NCBI GenBank assembly: GCA_028622995.1
Contig: JAJQJQ010000036.1
Location: 2,170,001 to 2,234,000 of the forward strand
Direction of reading: 5' to 3'
Origin: Panagrolaimus kolymaensis
Lineage: Eukaryota > Nematoda > Chromadorea > Rhabditida > Panagrolaimidae
Length of the DNA: 64,000 nucleotides
Positions 10,844 to 23,581 of this stretch are shown one piece after another. Position numbers and translations under genes: made by a program. How positions within the stretch are numbered: the first letter of the stretch is position 1; every line of letters starts with the position of its first letter. The notes beneath the pieces were generated by a model. The model did no database searches. It saw only the letters and a program-made list of their open reading frames with translations, and was not told the origin of the DNA.

Positions 10844-13590
10844 ATTTTTTTTCTTTTAAATAATAATAATAATTTTTAAATATGTATATGCCAAAAAATA
10901 AAAACAAACAAACAATAATCAAATAAAAAAATACCAAAGTGCAACGGCGGCGTTGGCCTCCTTATTTCTTTTTGATGTGTTCCAAAAACAGCCAATAATA
11001 ACAAATAATAAAACAAAAATTTTTTTGAACGGTTGTAAAATAATGAAAAAAAGAAAAGTTAGTTGTTTTATTAGGTGTCGATAGTTTTTCTTTCTTAACT
11101 TTTTTTGAGCCCTTTTTTTCTTATCAGTGAACGACGAAGAAGAATTTTATTTTGGCTTGATTGAGAATTATATTATTTTTCCTTTTCCGCTTATAAAGCA
11201 AGCGTCTCTCATATTATTTCTTTTAACGCCTTTTTAACTTGAGAATCAAATAAATGTGAGGAGTGAAGAAGAGAATGATGAGATGGGGTGTTGCGCATTC
11301 ACACAAGCAACCAACACACGCACAATAAAATAAAAATAAAAATATATATTTGATTAGAGAGAGGAGAGGCGAGAAAAAATTTATAGGAACTTTCTTTGGA
11401 GTTAAGGCGAAGAAGTGAGAAATAAGGCAGGAGTCAATCAAGATTAGCTTTTTTTGATTTAAAACAAATAAGCTGATTTATTATTTTCCAATGAATAAAG
11501 TTGGAATTAAAAGTAATCTGGAGTTTTTGGTTGGAGGAAATTAAGATTAGATGGAAAAAGTTGGGTTTAGCACAAAAAATATTACTGGCGTCAATATTTT
11601 GGGTATTATTTCAATCAAACAAACAAAAAATGTGTTGAAAAATAAATAAAAATTGATTGTTTTCAATCGCTAAAAATAATTTAAAATTAATAAAGTTTCT
11701 AAACTCTAAAACATTTCTCGATTCAACGCGAAAATGAAAACAACGCGTTTACAACACAAAAAATGATAGTAATCGATTTGTTTAAAAAATTGTTAAAACT
11801 TGATTACTCTCAATTATGCAAAAAACTGCACGAAACCAATAAATTTTTTGCTTAATCCCAAAAATATCCCTTTTTTATCTTTGACCTTCTGAATGAAAAA
11901 AAAGAAGCCGAAGACAAATGGATTAATGACAGTAATCAAAACATAATTCAAAGTTTTCAGAAATTGATTACTCTCACGACAGTAATCATGTATCAACAAT
12001 TTTAAACTAAAATTGATTACTATCAATTTATAAAAATTACTCAAAAACAAAACAAAAAAACCCATTTAGCCGCTATGATAAATCCCAAAGAGCTTTCTTT
12101 ATTTCCTATTGTTTATAAGTTTTAAAAGAAGGGAGAAAAGAAGGGAATGGCAACATTTGAAGAAGCACAACAAAGGCCCAAGCTCGGACGACAAGGCACG
12201 AAAAAAGTCATAAAAAATCCATTCAAACAGCAAAAGGCGGAGATTTAAAAGAGAATTGGGTAAAGTAAAATAAAAAAATAAATAAAGAAAGAAAAAATAC
12301 GACTTTTTTTTTTGCGATTGGTGGATTTTTGCCTTTTTGCTTTCCTTCTTTCATTCATTTTTATTAGCCAAGGATCGTAAATCACGCTTGGACACTTGGA
12401 AGAAGAAAAAAGATGGAAGGAAAACTAAAGAAGATGGGTTTTTTTTATACTTTTTTTTCTTCGTCTTCTTCTGTTCTGTTCTGCGCTGTTTTGTTTTGAC
12501 AAACATACAAATAAATACATATTTTGAGGAGACTCAAAAACATATGGATTGGATTTTTTTAACCAATCCCCCCAAAAAAAATGTTGGTTGGATAGTGCAA
12601 AGAAGGAAAAGAAAATAATATTTGAATGAAATTAAGGGTAAATTTTTTATTAGATGAAATAAACAGATTATTTTTTAAGTTACTCAGAAAATTTTCATTG
12701 GTGATTTTTATTATAAAAAACGAAAACAGTAAAATTGTCTCCAAAGAATCATTGGATTTTCAATTCCGAGTTGTGATATCAGCCATTTGTTTGTTTTCTT
12801 TTACTCTGTCTGGTATTTTTGGAAAAGGCTTTTTGATAAAATTTCTTTTTTATATTTGATTTTTCCACCAAAATCCTTTTTTGCATTAATTGTTTTACTC
12901 ATTTTTCAGATGTTGAAGCAAAAAATTGTCTAACCAAATTTTCGTTTTGGCACAGTTACTTCTAACTTTTTTTACGGATTTCCGTAAATATTAATAATCT
13001 CTCGTTTGTTTCAAAAAAAGGCTTGTTTTTTTACTTTTTTTTTCAAGGATTACTGTATTTTTTTCTTTTTCAACTCAAATTTTTACGTTTATATTTTGCA
13101 TTCACTGTCTTTCTTCTGACTTTGATCCTTTTTTAATACCAAAAAAACCAAAAAATAAAATATATACACTTTCTTTTTTCACTTTTCTTTTCACAAAAAA
13201 AGAAACTTTATATAATCTTATAAAAATAAAACCAGGCTGGCAAGAAGAAGAAAAAAAATGCTCTTGATGCCTGCCTTTTTTTTGATGTTTCCATGGTGAT
13301 ACACTTTCAAGCTTCATCCTCTTCATTTTTTTTTCTCTCCATTCCCTTCTTCTTCCAAGCTTTTTTAGTTTTTAGTGGCCTTCTTCTTCTTCCATAAAAC
13401 CATAAAACCATAAAAACAACAACAAGCAGCAAGCAGCCCACTTGTTTCCGGATTAATTTAAAGCCAAAAACAAGCTTATGCTTTCAAAAAATAATAAAAT
13501 GGATACATTAAAAATTTTTTTTCATTTTTCTTTATCGAATCCAAAAACGATGAAAGCTGCTGCATTTTAATTTATGCTTATAATAAAAAA
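10844..13590. other. Wnt upstream intergenic region
   Basis: About 2.7 kb of AT-rich DNA with no supportable gene. It contains purine-rich tracts near 11.35 kb, the motif cluster at 11764-12025 listed separately, and a small inverted repeat TTACGGA-TT-TCCGTAA near 12.97 kb. The open frames here are low-complexity and lack splice or domain support. Confidence 0.5.
11764..12025. promoter_or_regulatory. Homotypic cluster of a GATTACTnTCA-like motif
   Basis: Six copies of GATTAC/GTAATC occur in about 250 bp (11769, 11801, 11932, 11965, 11982, 12014), three in each orientation. Most share the longer word TGATTACTnTCA or its complement. Two copies face each other at 11964-11990. The cluster lies about 0.9-1.2 kb upstream of the Wnt start, a position suited to an enhancer. 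The TAATC core resembles homeodomain sites, but the bound factor is not known. Confidence 0.45.
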
Positions 13591-15011
13591 ATGCGCAAAA
13601 AGAATTTATGGTTGCCAATTTTTTTATTTTCTTGGTTTCAATTTTTTACGATACTTGTCGATTCTCTCGTGTGCTATTCTTGCACTTCGGCGCTTTCATC
13701 ATCAGTGGATCAAGCGGGCCAAGTTGCATTAAGAGTATTCTTGGATTCCACATATCTATTACCTTCCGTTCATCGTTTATGCAATATGGAAGATGATATT
13801 GATTTTAAAACTATTCCTGTTTCACAATGTTCATATAAAGATAATTGCATTAAAATTTCGGCTTCTAATCAAGGTAAGCAGCTTCTTTATTTATTTTTTT
13901 TGGTAGTCGAAAGTTTTTTAGTTCAAGGAATCATAAAAATCTTTCTGAAATCTGGCTAACGTTAGTCGAATTTAATTTTGTTAATAAAAATCTTAGCAAT
14001 AAAAAAAAGCGGCAACTCGGAGAGGCCAGGATTTTTACAGACATAAGAAAATTACTTGGAGTCCCAATAAGATTTTAAATTTTTATTTTTATCGTTTAAA
14101 AAAATGACAAAAATTTGATATAAACAAAATTATCGTAGTTTTTTGCTCCAAAACTTAAAAACTAAAAAGCGACTTGCTGTAAACTCTGGAATAAGAAAAA
14201 ACTTTTGATTTTGGCGGTAAAAATGAAACTTTTTGTTTGGCTTTTTTTGAAATCTATGATATTTACTTTTGAAAGTGAAAACTTTTCGTTGCATTTCCGG
14301 TTCCTTTCAACAAAAAAGAAAATAAGAAACTTTGTACCCTGACTAACCCAACCAATTTCTTTCTCTTTCAATTTCCCAATAAAAAAAAGAAGACATTTTT
14401 TAATTTATCTCAATCAAAGTAAAAAAACCAAAAAATATCAATCTTTTTTAATGTGATTTTGACGAGAGACGTTTTTTGTTAACCACTTGTTTATGTGTCT
14501 CAAAATTAGCAATCAAAGCAAGCAAGTATCTATGTATTTTTAAGTCCCAAAGAATTTTCTCGAGATTTCCAATCAACAAAAAAAGAGTGAAAAAAAGATG
14601 GATAAAAGCTGTCGTCGCGAAATATATTAGACAACTGCCACTTCATTGCTTTTTTATTTTACTTTGATTTACTACGGTAAAAACTAATTAAATTTCAATC
14701 AAATTGAATAATGAAGCTTTATTTAAACAAAAAAATTTCTTTGATTGCAAAATTGTTTATTAGTTTTGAATGAAATAAAAAAGTCTAAAAAGAATAAAAC
14801 ATTTTTAGGTATAAGTTTTGTTATTCGTGGATGTGAATCACAAGTATATCGGCCACAAGCAGAAATTCAAGATATTTCTTGCTCATCCAATTCGCCATCA
14901 GTTTGTAAATGTCATGAAACTTTATGCAATGAATCCTCAATAAATAAATCTTATAGCTTTATTTTAATTTCATTTCTTTCAATTTTTTATGCTTCAAAAT
15001 ATTTTTTTTGA
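13591..15011 (+). CDS. LY6/uPAR-like secreted or GPI-anchored protein
   Basis: Two exons, 13591-13873 and 14809-15011, share a split Gly codon and give 161 residues. A hydrophobic N-terminus (LWLPIFLFSWFQFF) acts as a signal peptide, followed at once by LVCYSC, the usual start of a LY6/uPAR domain. Ten cysteines follow in family order (LCN, QC, DNC, GC, SC, CKC, LCN), with the terminal CN. The last 20 or so residues are hydrophobic (FILISFLSIF), suggesting GPI anchoring at the cell surface. In C. elegans this family includes ODR-2 and the HOT proteins. Partner and function are unknown. The intron (13874-14808) is long and holds nothing recognisable. Confidence 0.7.
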
Positions 15012-15148
15012 TATTTGAATAAAATAAATCTAGCAAGAATGGTGTACAGCAAAAAGATAAGGAAAAATAAATAACATTGAAAAACAAAAAATACTTTCAT
15101 GAAGAAAAAAAATTTCGGTTTTATAATAGAAATTCAAATAATTTTTTA

Positions 15149-16741
15149 TTAGTTTGGGTTATATTCAGCGGGAACGCATTTATGATCATTCTTGGTGAGG
15201 AAATATTCATTTCCTTCATCATCTTCTTCGATGGTACCGAAAACAAATTTGCTGCGTGGCAGCTTATTGCAATTCGAGCAACGATAACATCTTCGTTGTC
15301 CTTGCTTTTTATAATGAAAGTTATAACATCGACCATCAGCGGTGGGAATAACAACTTTGGGAAAATTTCCGGTTGTTGGTTGAAGTTCAAAACCATATAT
15401 CATTTTCACTCCGCATGGAAGCTCCAAAATTCTTAAAGTTGGAGAAAGATTTGGAGGAGCACTGCTAAACAAAAGATTTTTACTTTTTGGAAGCTATGTT
15501 TTTTAAACCAACTTTTCACGATTATTTTCTTCATTTGACTCTGAGCGATTATCTATTTCAGAATCAGAGAAATCTGGATTATTTTGGTGATTATTATTTG
15601 GGCGTCGAGAAGTTCGCTTCTTTTTATGATGATTAACACTTTTGGCTCTTCGAGATGCAGGGTTTTTTCGTTTACGAAGCTAAACTTGAATAATTAACAA
15701 ATTTTTCCCCAAAAATAAGAGTTTGCTTACTCTTCGCGAAATCGAATCATTAGTGTTATTATTTGGAAGATTGATTGCAGAGTTTTCTAAATTTTCAGGA
15801 ATATCTTGGCTGCTTTGGGGTTCAATGGTTTCAATGGAAATATTTCCAAAATTGTTAAAAAGTTCTTCAGGAAGACTATTTCTTGAAGCTTCGAGCCGGC
15901 TAATATTTGATGAAGTAGCTGCTCCAATACCAAAGTTGCTTCCACCATCAGATGTGGATGTGTTTGTGATCATAGAGTTGTTATTTTCAAAAATATTATA
16001 TTCATATTGTTGCTGCTCTTGTTGATCTCGATGATGAGGATGATTTTGATGAGTCAAATAATTTCGTTCACATTGAATTTCATAAATCTTAAAAATGTTA
16101 TTATTTTTAAAAAAAAATAGTTAAAAAATGGTTTGGATTTTTGTACTTTTTGAATTAGAGTGTTGTTTGTGGCTTCCATATTTTGCAACATCCTTTCCAT
16201 TTGCTCAAAGCGAGTTTCTAAGTTGGAGTTTTTATTTTCAAGGGCAATAACTTTATTTTTCCAAATATTAATTTCAAACTGGTTTTGACTAATCTATAAA
16301 AGCGGCACTTTGCTTAAGGGGTTATCAAAAAAATTAAAATTAGTACCATTTGTTTAAATTTTTGTTGCAAAGCCGAACCTTTATCTTCCGAGTTAGGTGC
16401 CTGATTATTAGTTTGAAATCCATTAACAAAATTATTCATTTTATCAACATCCATATATTCAAAGTTCTCATTTTCAGCTAAAATATATATAATAAATTTA
16501 AGGAAAGCCATTTATTAATAAAGCTTACATAAAAAAAGAAAGAGCTCATCTTCTAATTCTTTATAAAGTTTATTAACACTTTTTCTTTTTTCTTCACCTT
16601 TTTTCAACATGCCTTCTTGAACATATTTAATTAAACGAGGCTTAAAATAACAAGGCTTGATTTGAGGTTTTGAAACTAAATAATAGAATTTATAATTTCG
16701 CTTTTTTCTAAATTAGATAACTCACAATTTTCACAATTCAT
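15149..16741 (-). CDS. Coiled-coil protein with C-terminal FLYWCH-like Cys/His domain
   Basis: Seven exons on the minus strand (16741-16726, 16675-16529, 16477-16347, 16293-16147, 16087-15731, 15679-15513, 15464-15149) join without a frame error to 426 residues. The N-terminal third is charged and helical, including IALENKNSNLETRFEQME, a likely coiled coil. The middle is Asn/Ser/Gln-rich, then a basic patch (LRKRKNPASRR...HHKKKR) looks like a nuclear localisation signal. The last 80 residues contain NFHYKKQGQRRCYRCSNC and, about 25 residues later, NDHKC, a single Cys/His zinc site resembling FLYWCH domains. The best guess is a nuclear DNA-associated protein. The family assignment is tentative; exon structure is better supported than function. 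Confidence 0.6.
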
Positions 16742-17819
16742 ATTCTCTTTCTGAATAAAGGAAAAAAGATTTAAAATTTGTCTTGAAAATTACCAGTGTT
16801 TAGGATGAGGAAAAATCTTTGGATATATTGAGCATCCAAAAAATCGCGTATATATGCACAAACAAAAAAGTGTTGTAAAAGCAGACAAAATATTCAAAAA
16901 GGAAAAAGAAAAAATGTTTGGGCAATTAACGATTTATAATTTGACCTAGCATAGAGGAATGCAGTTTTTATTGTTGTGCATATGTTCTTTGAATGTTCCC
17001 TCAAAGACGAATTATGTTTATCGTTTGTTGTTTGGTTGAGGTTGGAAATATTTTTAAAAATGCAGAAGTTTTGATTTAGTTTATAGGTTTATAATCTTGT
17101 AATTCTTCGCATAAATTAATGAACTTAATATTATAAAAGATTTTGCGATTACACACAATTTATCACTTCAATTATTAATAAATTTGCTAATTCATTTATT
17201 AAATGTTCAGAAAATAAAAATATTTAATCTAGCCTTTTTTTGCATACATATAACTTAAAAATATGTCATTAAATAATTTTATTAACTTGATTTCTTTTTG
17301 CGTTAAAAATATGAAAAAGGTTTACACAATAAAAAACACACATTAGCCTTAGCTCCCGCCAAAAAATGGTGATATTTATTTTTTTTGAATGTCAAAAAAA
17401 CGTTGCAAAGAGAAAATGTAAAAGCAATCGAATGCTCTTTTGGAAATTCTAAAAGCTGTAATAAAATGAGCCATATTATTTTTATTCTTTTCGTTCTTTT
17501 TTGCGATTGTTTGAATATTTTATTTTTGTAAATTTTGTTTTCATTAATTCTTTGGTGCTCGGATTTTAAAAATTCAACCTATATTTTGATAGATAACATG
17601 GCTGTTGCTTTTAAATAAATCAAATCCTCTTCATGCATATTTTTTTCTTATTATGTTTATTTTTAAATAATACATTTCTTTTAGCTTTTGAAATTCTTTT
17701 TATTTGCCAATATAAAAAGCACAAACGTATCACAAGCGGACACTTCCAAACAGTGAAAAAATGCTTTTTTTAGATGAACCAAAGTAGCAACATAGAGAAA
17801 AAAATATCACAAAAAACAG

Positions 17820-18220
17820 CAACGAATTGCTTTCTTTTTTAGAAATAAAAGAAAACGAAAGAACATTAACGCTTATTTTTTTTTTTCTGAATATTTTAAT
17901 TAAAAATTTTTTTGATCCTTTTTCTTTGATTATTTTTAGTTTAAGATTTCTATGTAGAGTAAAGATTTTATCGCCTCTAAAACGTATTTCAGATTTGAAT
18001 TCATTTATAAATTTAATTAAAATAATCCTGAATGAACAGATTTAAAAAAAATTACAATTCTCTTGGAAAATTAGAAATCATAAAAGATGAAGAAAAAAAA
18101 GAGTTAAATATGTTTGCTTTTTACCTGTATGGAAATATAAGCTGCTGATACACATGAAAAGATTATGCTTGGATTTTTAATTCAAAATTTTTTTGCAGAA
18201 TTACTCTTTGTTGAAGAAAA
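17820..18220. repeat. Decayed dispersed repeat, copy near 18 kb
   Basis: In order this segment has an ATTGCTTTC start, TTCTGAATATTTTAATTAAA, TTATCGCCTCTAAAA, CATTTATAAATTT, TTTTTACCTGTATGGAA and TTTTTAATTCAAAATT. The same order of related words recurs at about 19500-19880. The copies are too diverged to define ends by eye. Confidence 0.5.
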
Positions 18221-19499
18221 AAAAAACAAAAATGTTCCTTCATCCTTTGTTGTCTGTCGCTCAAAAAACATTTTTCCTTTTTTTTTCTTTAAATGCCGCG
18301 CAAAGAAGAAAAAAAGAAAGAAAAATCGTTGCAAAAAGAAAATGTATATTTGTAATAAAAGAAATCGATTGCTGCTGTTGAAATTAAAAGCAGGAAAAAA
18401 ACCCTTGTTTTAGTATTATTTTTTTTTGAATATTTTACTAACATTTTTTTTGTTATAAATTTTGTATTAAAAAGGTTACAGATTATTTTGTAACAGAGTG
18501 ATATCAAAAAATTTTAATGAATAAAATGACTAATGTCCAATTGTCATGATGTCGTCTAAGTTTTTAACATTCACAATTAATAAAGTAAATTAAAAGTCTA
18601 TGCATGACAATAAGTAAACTTCAACATACTCGATAATTTGAGACAATGAAAAACATATAAAAAATCATTGTAAAATTTAAATAAGAAATGAATTCTTTTT
18701 ATATATAATTTTGTTTTTATTATGTTTTTTTTAGTAAACTCTTTTTTTGTTTTTAAAGCCGTGAAACAAAACAAAAAAATAACAAACTAGCCCTTTTCAA
18801 AACTGTCAAAGCGAATGTTTTTCTTTGTGGTGTCTCAAAAAAAGCAATCGATTGCTTTCTTGAAATTAAAAACAACACCATTATTTTTTTTTGCTTCTTT
18901 GAATATTTTAATGAAAGTTTTTATTATCTTTGTTTACTTTTTGGTAAAAAATGAAAATTAACAGTCACACTTTCTGTGATAAAAAAAAACGGAAAATTTT
19001 TTATGAATCATTTTTTTTCTTTGATTAAATTTTTTCAAATAGAACAAATACATTTTTAACTTTCAATAATCTATTGCTTCAGATACAACCACTATGAAGC
19101 TCACGAAAAAAAATTTTTTTCTGATTTTAATGATCATGCAAACAGAATAATTAAATAGTTTTTAAAAAAACAAGCTTTTCTTAGCTTTTATCTTTTTGAA
19201 TATGGAAGAATTATAAAAAATGCACAGTAAAACATTGAAGAAAAACAATGAATTTTTTTTATCCAGAATTTTGTTTACTTTTTAAATAAAAATTTGTCTT
19301 TTTTACTATGAAAACCAAATAAGAACGTAGCTTTTAGAATTTGTCGTTTAATAGAATATTTTGGACCTTTATTTATCTGCAGCCTATCTTTCTATTAAAA
19401 AAAATAAAACCACGGAAAGGTGTATTTTTTTCTTCGATGAGACAACAACAAAAAAAGAAAAGGAAAGGAAAAAAATATTACAATAAAGCGATCCAACGA

Positions 19500-19880
19500 T
19501 TGATTGCTTTTTTAAACTAAAAAATGAAAGTTTCTTTTTTGAAAAATGATAGCTTTCTTTATTATTTTTTGAATATTTATATAAAGTTTTTTTGTCATTT
19601 TTGTTTATTTCGTTTTAAACTTTAAGCTTGTCAGAAGGATGGCGATATCGCCTTTAAAATTTCATTTTGAACTAGAATCCATTTATAAATTTTATCATTT
19701 TTACCATGAATGAAAAAAATGAAAGCTTACAAACTCTTAAATTATATGAAAACTTTGAGCTCTTGAAAATATAAAAAAAATTATGTAAAAAATGTTTGCG
19801 TTTTACATGAATGGAAGCTGAAGCTACACTTGAAAAAAATAAAATTGAGGTATTTAATTCAAAATTACTGCAAAGTTAAA
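19500..19880. repeat. Decayed dispersed repeat, copy near 19.7 kb
   Basis: Counterpart of 17820-18220: ATTGATTGC, TTTTTGAATATTTATATAAA, ATATCGCCTTTAAAA, CATTTATAAATTTT, TTTTTACATGAATGGAA and TATTTAATTCAAAATTACTG in the same order, about 1.7 kb away. This suggests an old duplication or two copies of one element. Confidence 0.5.
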
Positions 19881-20746
19881 TTTTTTGTACAATAAAAAAG
19901 GAGAAAAAAAGTGAAGGTAAAAAAAAAAAAGACTAATTTAAAAAAATGATTTATGATAAAATTCACAAAATAATCAAAATTGATAATAAAAAAAAGAAGG
20001 AGAGAATAAAATATATAAACAATCTTAATTAATGACTACGACGACAAAGTGGCTGCTCTAAAGGAGACTACTGCTGAATGACTACGTAAATATTATTTTA
20101 AGACTACGACCACAAAAGAAAAAACTTGACATATCCATTTATCTTCCAAAAAAAAAAGTTATCAGAAAAGTTTAAAAGCGCAAGCCATAATCTTTGATTT
20201 CTCGCTAAAGTTTATTTTAAAGATAAATATAAAAACGAGAAAAAGGTAGGAAAAATAAATGAAAAAAGTATGTATTTGCAGAGAGAAAAATCAAAGTTAT
20301 TTTAACCAATCCCTTATTTTTCTTTATTTTTTCTTCTTCACAAAATGATTTATGAAAAAAAAAATACTTTGTGTCTCAGTCAGAAAAATAAATAGCTTTG
20401 GAAAGTAAATTTGAACTTTTTTTTATAATCAAAAAAGTTTTTTAAATTTTGTCTTACTATTTTCAAGGGATAGCCCCGATACCAAAAATCATGAGGTTTT
20501 TTTGGAGTCGAACTGTTATTGTGAAAATGATGACTAAAAGTCAAATTCTTTTTTCTTCGATTTTCTTATCTTTTTTCCATAAAAAATTTTTCTTATAAAT
20601 AATTCCGATTTTTTTTCTATTCGTTTTTATTATCAAACTCAATATAAATATTGTTCCTAGCGGGTTTTTTGATTTGTTCACTTTTTTGAAATATTTTTCA
20701 TAATTTATTTATTATTTTTCAGAGTGATTTTATTTCTAAATTTACG

Positions 20747-23130
20747 ATGTTTCTTCCAACTCGATTATTATCAAATCTAAAAATTTGCATATCGCCATTG
20801 ACCAAATCTCCTTCCTTCATTTCAACGAATAATTTAAATCGAACTTTTACCACAAATTTTTCACGAAAAATTCCAAATTTCAATAATCATCATCGACGAC
20901 GAGGCTTACAAGCTTTAACAACAACAACAATTGCTGGAAGTTTATTTGGAGTGACGTGGATGAGAAATAAAACTTTATTTACTCCCGATGAAGAATTAAT
21001 TCCATTTCGAGATTGGATAAAGGGAGATGAAGCTTTACCAGTTGAAGATGCAATTATTACTTTAGCACCAAATGTTCCACCGCCCATTGATAGAGGTTAT
21101 CCGGTAAGTGTGTGTGACTGAAATACCCATTTTAAAAATTTCATTTTTTTCCAAAAAAACTTCTCTGAATAAATATTTTTAATAATGATCAATGATTAAC
21201 AAAGCCTTTTTTAAAATATTAAATCCTAGATTTATAAAAATTTAGAAAAAAATTAAGGTCCCGAATAAATTTGTGTACTTTTCGGCTAAAAATTTCTTCG
21301 GGAATAAAGTTATTTTTTGAGCTTTAACACGTAAAGTTATTGATGACTATAAATAACCCTTTTTTATCAAAAAATTTTTAGATCAAAATGATTTCAGTCG
21401 AAATAAAATGGCTTTAAAATTTTTAAGCGTCCCTGACTTTCATTTTTATTACTTTTTTATAAAGCTTTTGTTTTTCCAATAATTTTTTAATAAAAAAGCT
21501 TCACAAAGGTGAGAAAAAACAATAAATAAAATTTTTGAATATATTTTTTTGATTTTTTATGTTAAAGTTTCCATTTTTAAGAAAAAATTTTTATCGAAGC
21601 TTTCTTGCTTCAACCATTTGCAAACCAAATTAAATCTTTCTTTTTTTGGATCGATTAGAAAATGGGAAAGCAATGTTTCATTTTTTTTATAGGTTCATCT
21701 CAAAGTTAAAATGGACACTCAGGTTACGACCATTCCTTTAACCCGCCAACATAAATATAAAGCTTGGACTTTCAATAAAGGCTTACCGGGTCCATTTATT
21801 CGTGCAAGAGTGGGAGATATTTTGGAAATTGAATTTACAAATAATGATGAAGATGGAGTGGCTCACAACATCGACTTCCATTGTGTCACTGGCCCTGGAG
21901 GAGGTTCACCCGTGCTATTTACAGGTTTTTTAAATTTACATAATTTTTTCCTATAAAAAAATATTAAAACTAAATTTTTTTTAGAGCAAAATCAAACAAA
22001 AGTTGGAACCTTTAAACTTTTATATCCTGGGCTTTATTCTTATCATTGTGCAGCAGCTCCCATTCCAATGCATATTTCTATGGGAATGTTTGGTTTAGTT
22101 TTAGTTGAACCTGAAGATGGTTTACCACGGGTGGATAAAGAATTTTATGTTATGCAAAGTGAATTTTATACTGAACCATCAAATGATGATCCTAAATTAT
22201 TGGAATATTCTTATAGTGAAGGTAGGAGCATAAAAATAATTATACAAAATTAAGACTTAAAAAAAGAAGCTATTTTTATTGGAGATTTTTTCAAGCTTAA
22301 ATTAAAATGTTTTCTCACATCAAAAATGTATACTTTAAAACTCCAAATTATGGAATTTTCAACTTTATTTTTAAAAAATTTCGATTTTTGATGACAAAAA
22401 AGTATTAAAAAATATGGCAATTTATACAAATTTTTAATGTTTTTATTTCTATTTTCTGCTTTTAATATTCTGCAATTACCTCTTTTTTCGCTGTAATACA
22501 GTAACCTGCTTTCTAAAAAGAAACCAAATTGTTGCTATTAAAAAATAAGTTTGAAGTGCCAAAGCATGCCTCAAATTTTCTTCAGAGAAAATTCCACAAA
22601 AAAATACTAAAGTCTGTTTCAAAGTTTTAAATTCCACTCTTTTTCGATGCAAACCATATTTTTTTCAAAACATTTTTTCTACTTTCCTATCCCAAACTTT
22701 TTTTTTTATTTCAGGTTTAAATGAAAATCCACAATACATATTTTTTAATGGCCGCGAAGGGGCTCTCACCGATAATCCATTGAGAGCTGGATTGGATGAA
22801 ACAGTTCGAATTTATTTTGGTAATGCTGGAGCAAATTTAACTTCATCCTTCCATGTTATTGGAGCAATCTTTGATAAAGTTTATCGCGAAGGCGGATTGA
22901 TGACTGCCCCAGATCGAGGAATAGCAACTACCAGTGTTCCACCTGGTGGAGCTACAGTGGTGGAAATAAAAACATGCGTGCCCGGTACTTTCACTTTAGT
23001 GGATCATTCCATTTATAGAATTGATAAAGGAGCTGTGGGATATTTAAAAGTTGCTGGAAATCCTAGAAAAGAGATATATGCAGGTGATGATCGACCTACG
23101 CCTTGTCCAGGTTGTAAAGTTCATGAATAA
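20747..23130 (+). CDS. nirK: Copper-containing nitrite reductase (NirK, AniA-like), probably mitochondrial
   Basis: Four exons (20747-21103, 21693-21924, 21985-22221, 22715-23130) join in frame to 413 residues. NirK reduces nitrite to nitric oxide using a type 1 copper for electron entry and a type 2 copper for catalysis. The two cupredoxin domains closely follow the Neisseria AniA subtype: HNIDFHCVTGPGGG, GLYSYHCAAAPIPMH, EFYTEP, FFNG...GALT, SSFHVIGAIFDKVY, VDHSIYR. Type 1 ligands: His177, Cys218, His226, Met231. Type 2 ligands: His182, His217, His373. The catalytic Asp180 and His322 are also present, so the enzyme looks active. The first 75 residues are rich in Arg/Ser/Thr/Asn with almost no acids, like a mitochondrial presequence; no Sec signal is evident. 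Introns and AT-rich flanks show it is resident in the nematode genome. Transfer from a bacterium or another eukaryote is likely but unproven. Confidence 0.9.
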
Positions 23131-23581
23131 TTAAATTAATTAATTAATTGTTGTTGTTTGTCGTCTTTATTTATTTAAATGTGTTTTTTGGATTATTAAA
23201 ACATTTATAAAATTCTTTTTTTACTTGATTTTTGTTGTTTGTTTATTAAAAAAAATTTTTCATTATTATTTTTTATTTTTATTTTTCGATTAATAAAGTT
23301 TTTTCTCATTTTATGTTATATTTTTTTATTTGTACGTAAGAAGAAAAAAAAGAAAAAGCAAGCACAAAAAGTGATTAAATAAAGCAACAATATTTCTAAA
23401 TAAAGAATTTATTGTTTCAAATTCAAAGTTTTATTTTTTTGTTCTTTCTAAAAAATATACACGTAAGTTGTTTTTAAAATTTGCATATTTTTTGATCAAA
23501 ATGTAATTCTGCCGCCAACAATGAAGTAACCGCTCGAAATTAAAATTTAATAAAAAATATGAAACAAAAATAAACATATTA
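23131..23581. other. Convergent 3' flanks of nirK and the four-helix protein gene
   Basis: AT-rich convergent intergenic DNA with TTAATTAATTAATTA repeats and several AATAAA signals. No gene is seen. Confidence 0.4.

Larger units (their letters stand above)
16742..20746. other. Gene-poor AT-rich region with decayed repeats
   Basis: About 4 kb without a supportable gene. It holds several diverged copies of a unit marked by GCAATCGATTGC-like palindromes and a TTTGAATATTTTA word (see the two repeat entries), and TGACTACG-type words near 20.03-20.11 kb. Open frames are A/T-biased and have no splice or domain support. Confidence 0.5.

Noticed and set aside
13102..13326. Minus-strand open frame before the LY6-like gene
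   Set aside because: No homology, signal peptide or splice structure; composition matches the surrounding intergenic DNA.
20747..23130. Bacterial contamination as the source of the nitrite reductase
   Set aside because: Three spliceosomal introns, nematode-like AT-rich codon use and flanking nematode genes on the same sequence make contamination unlikely.
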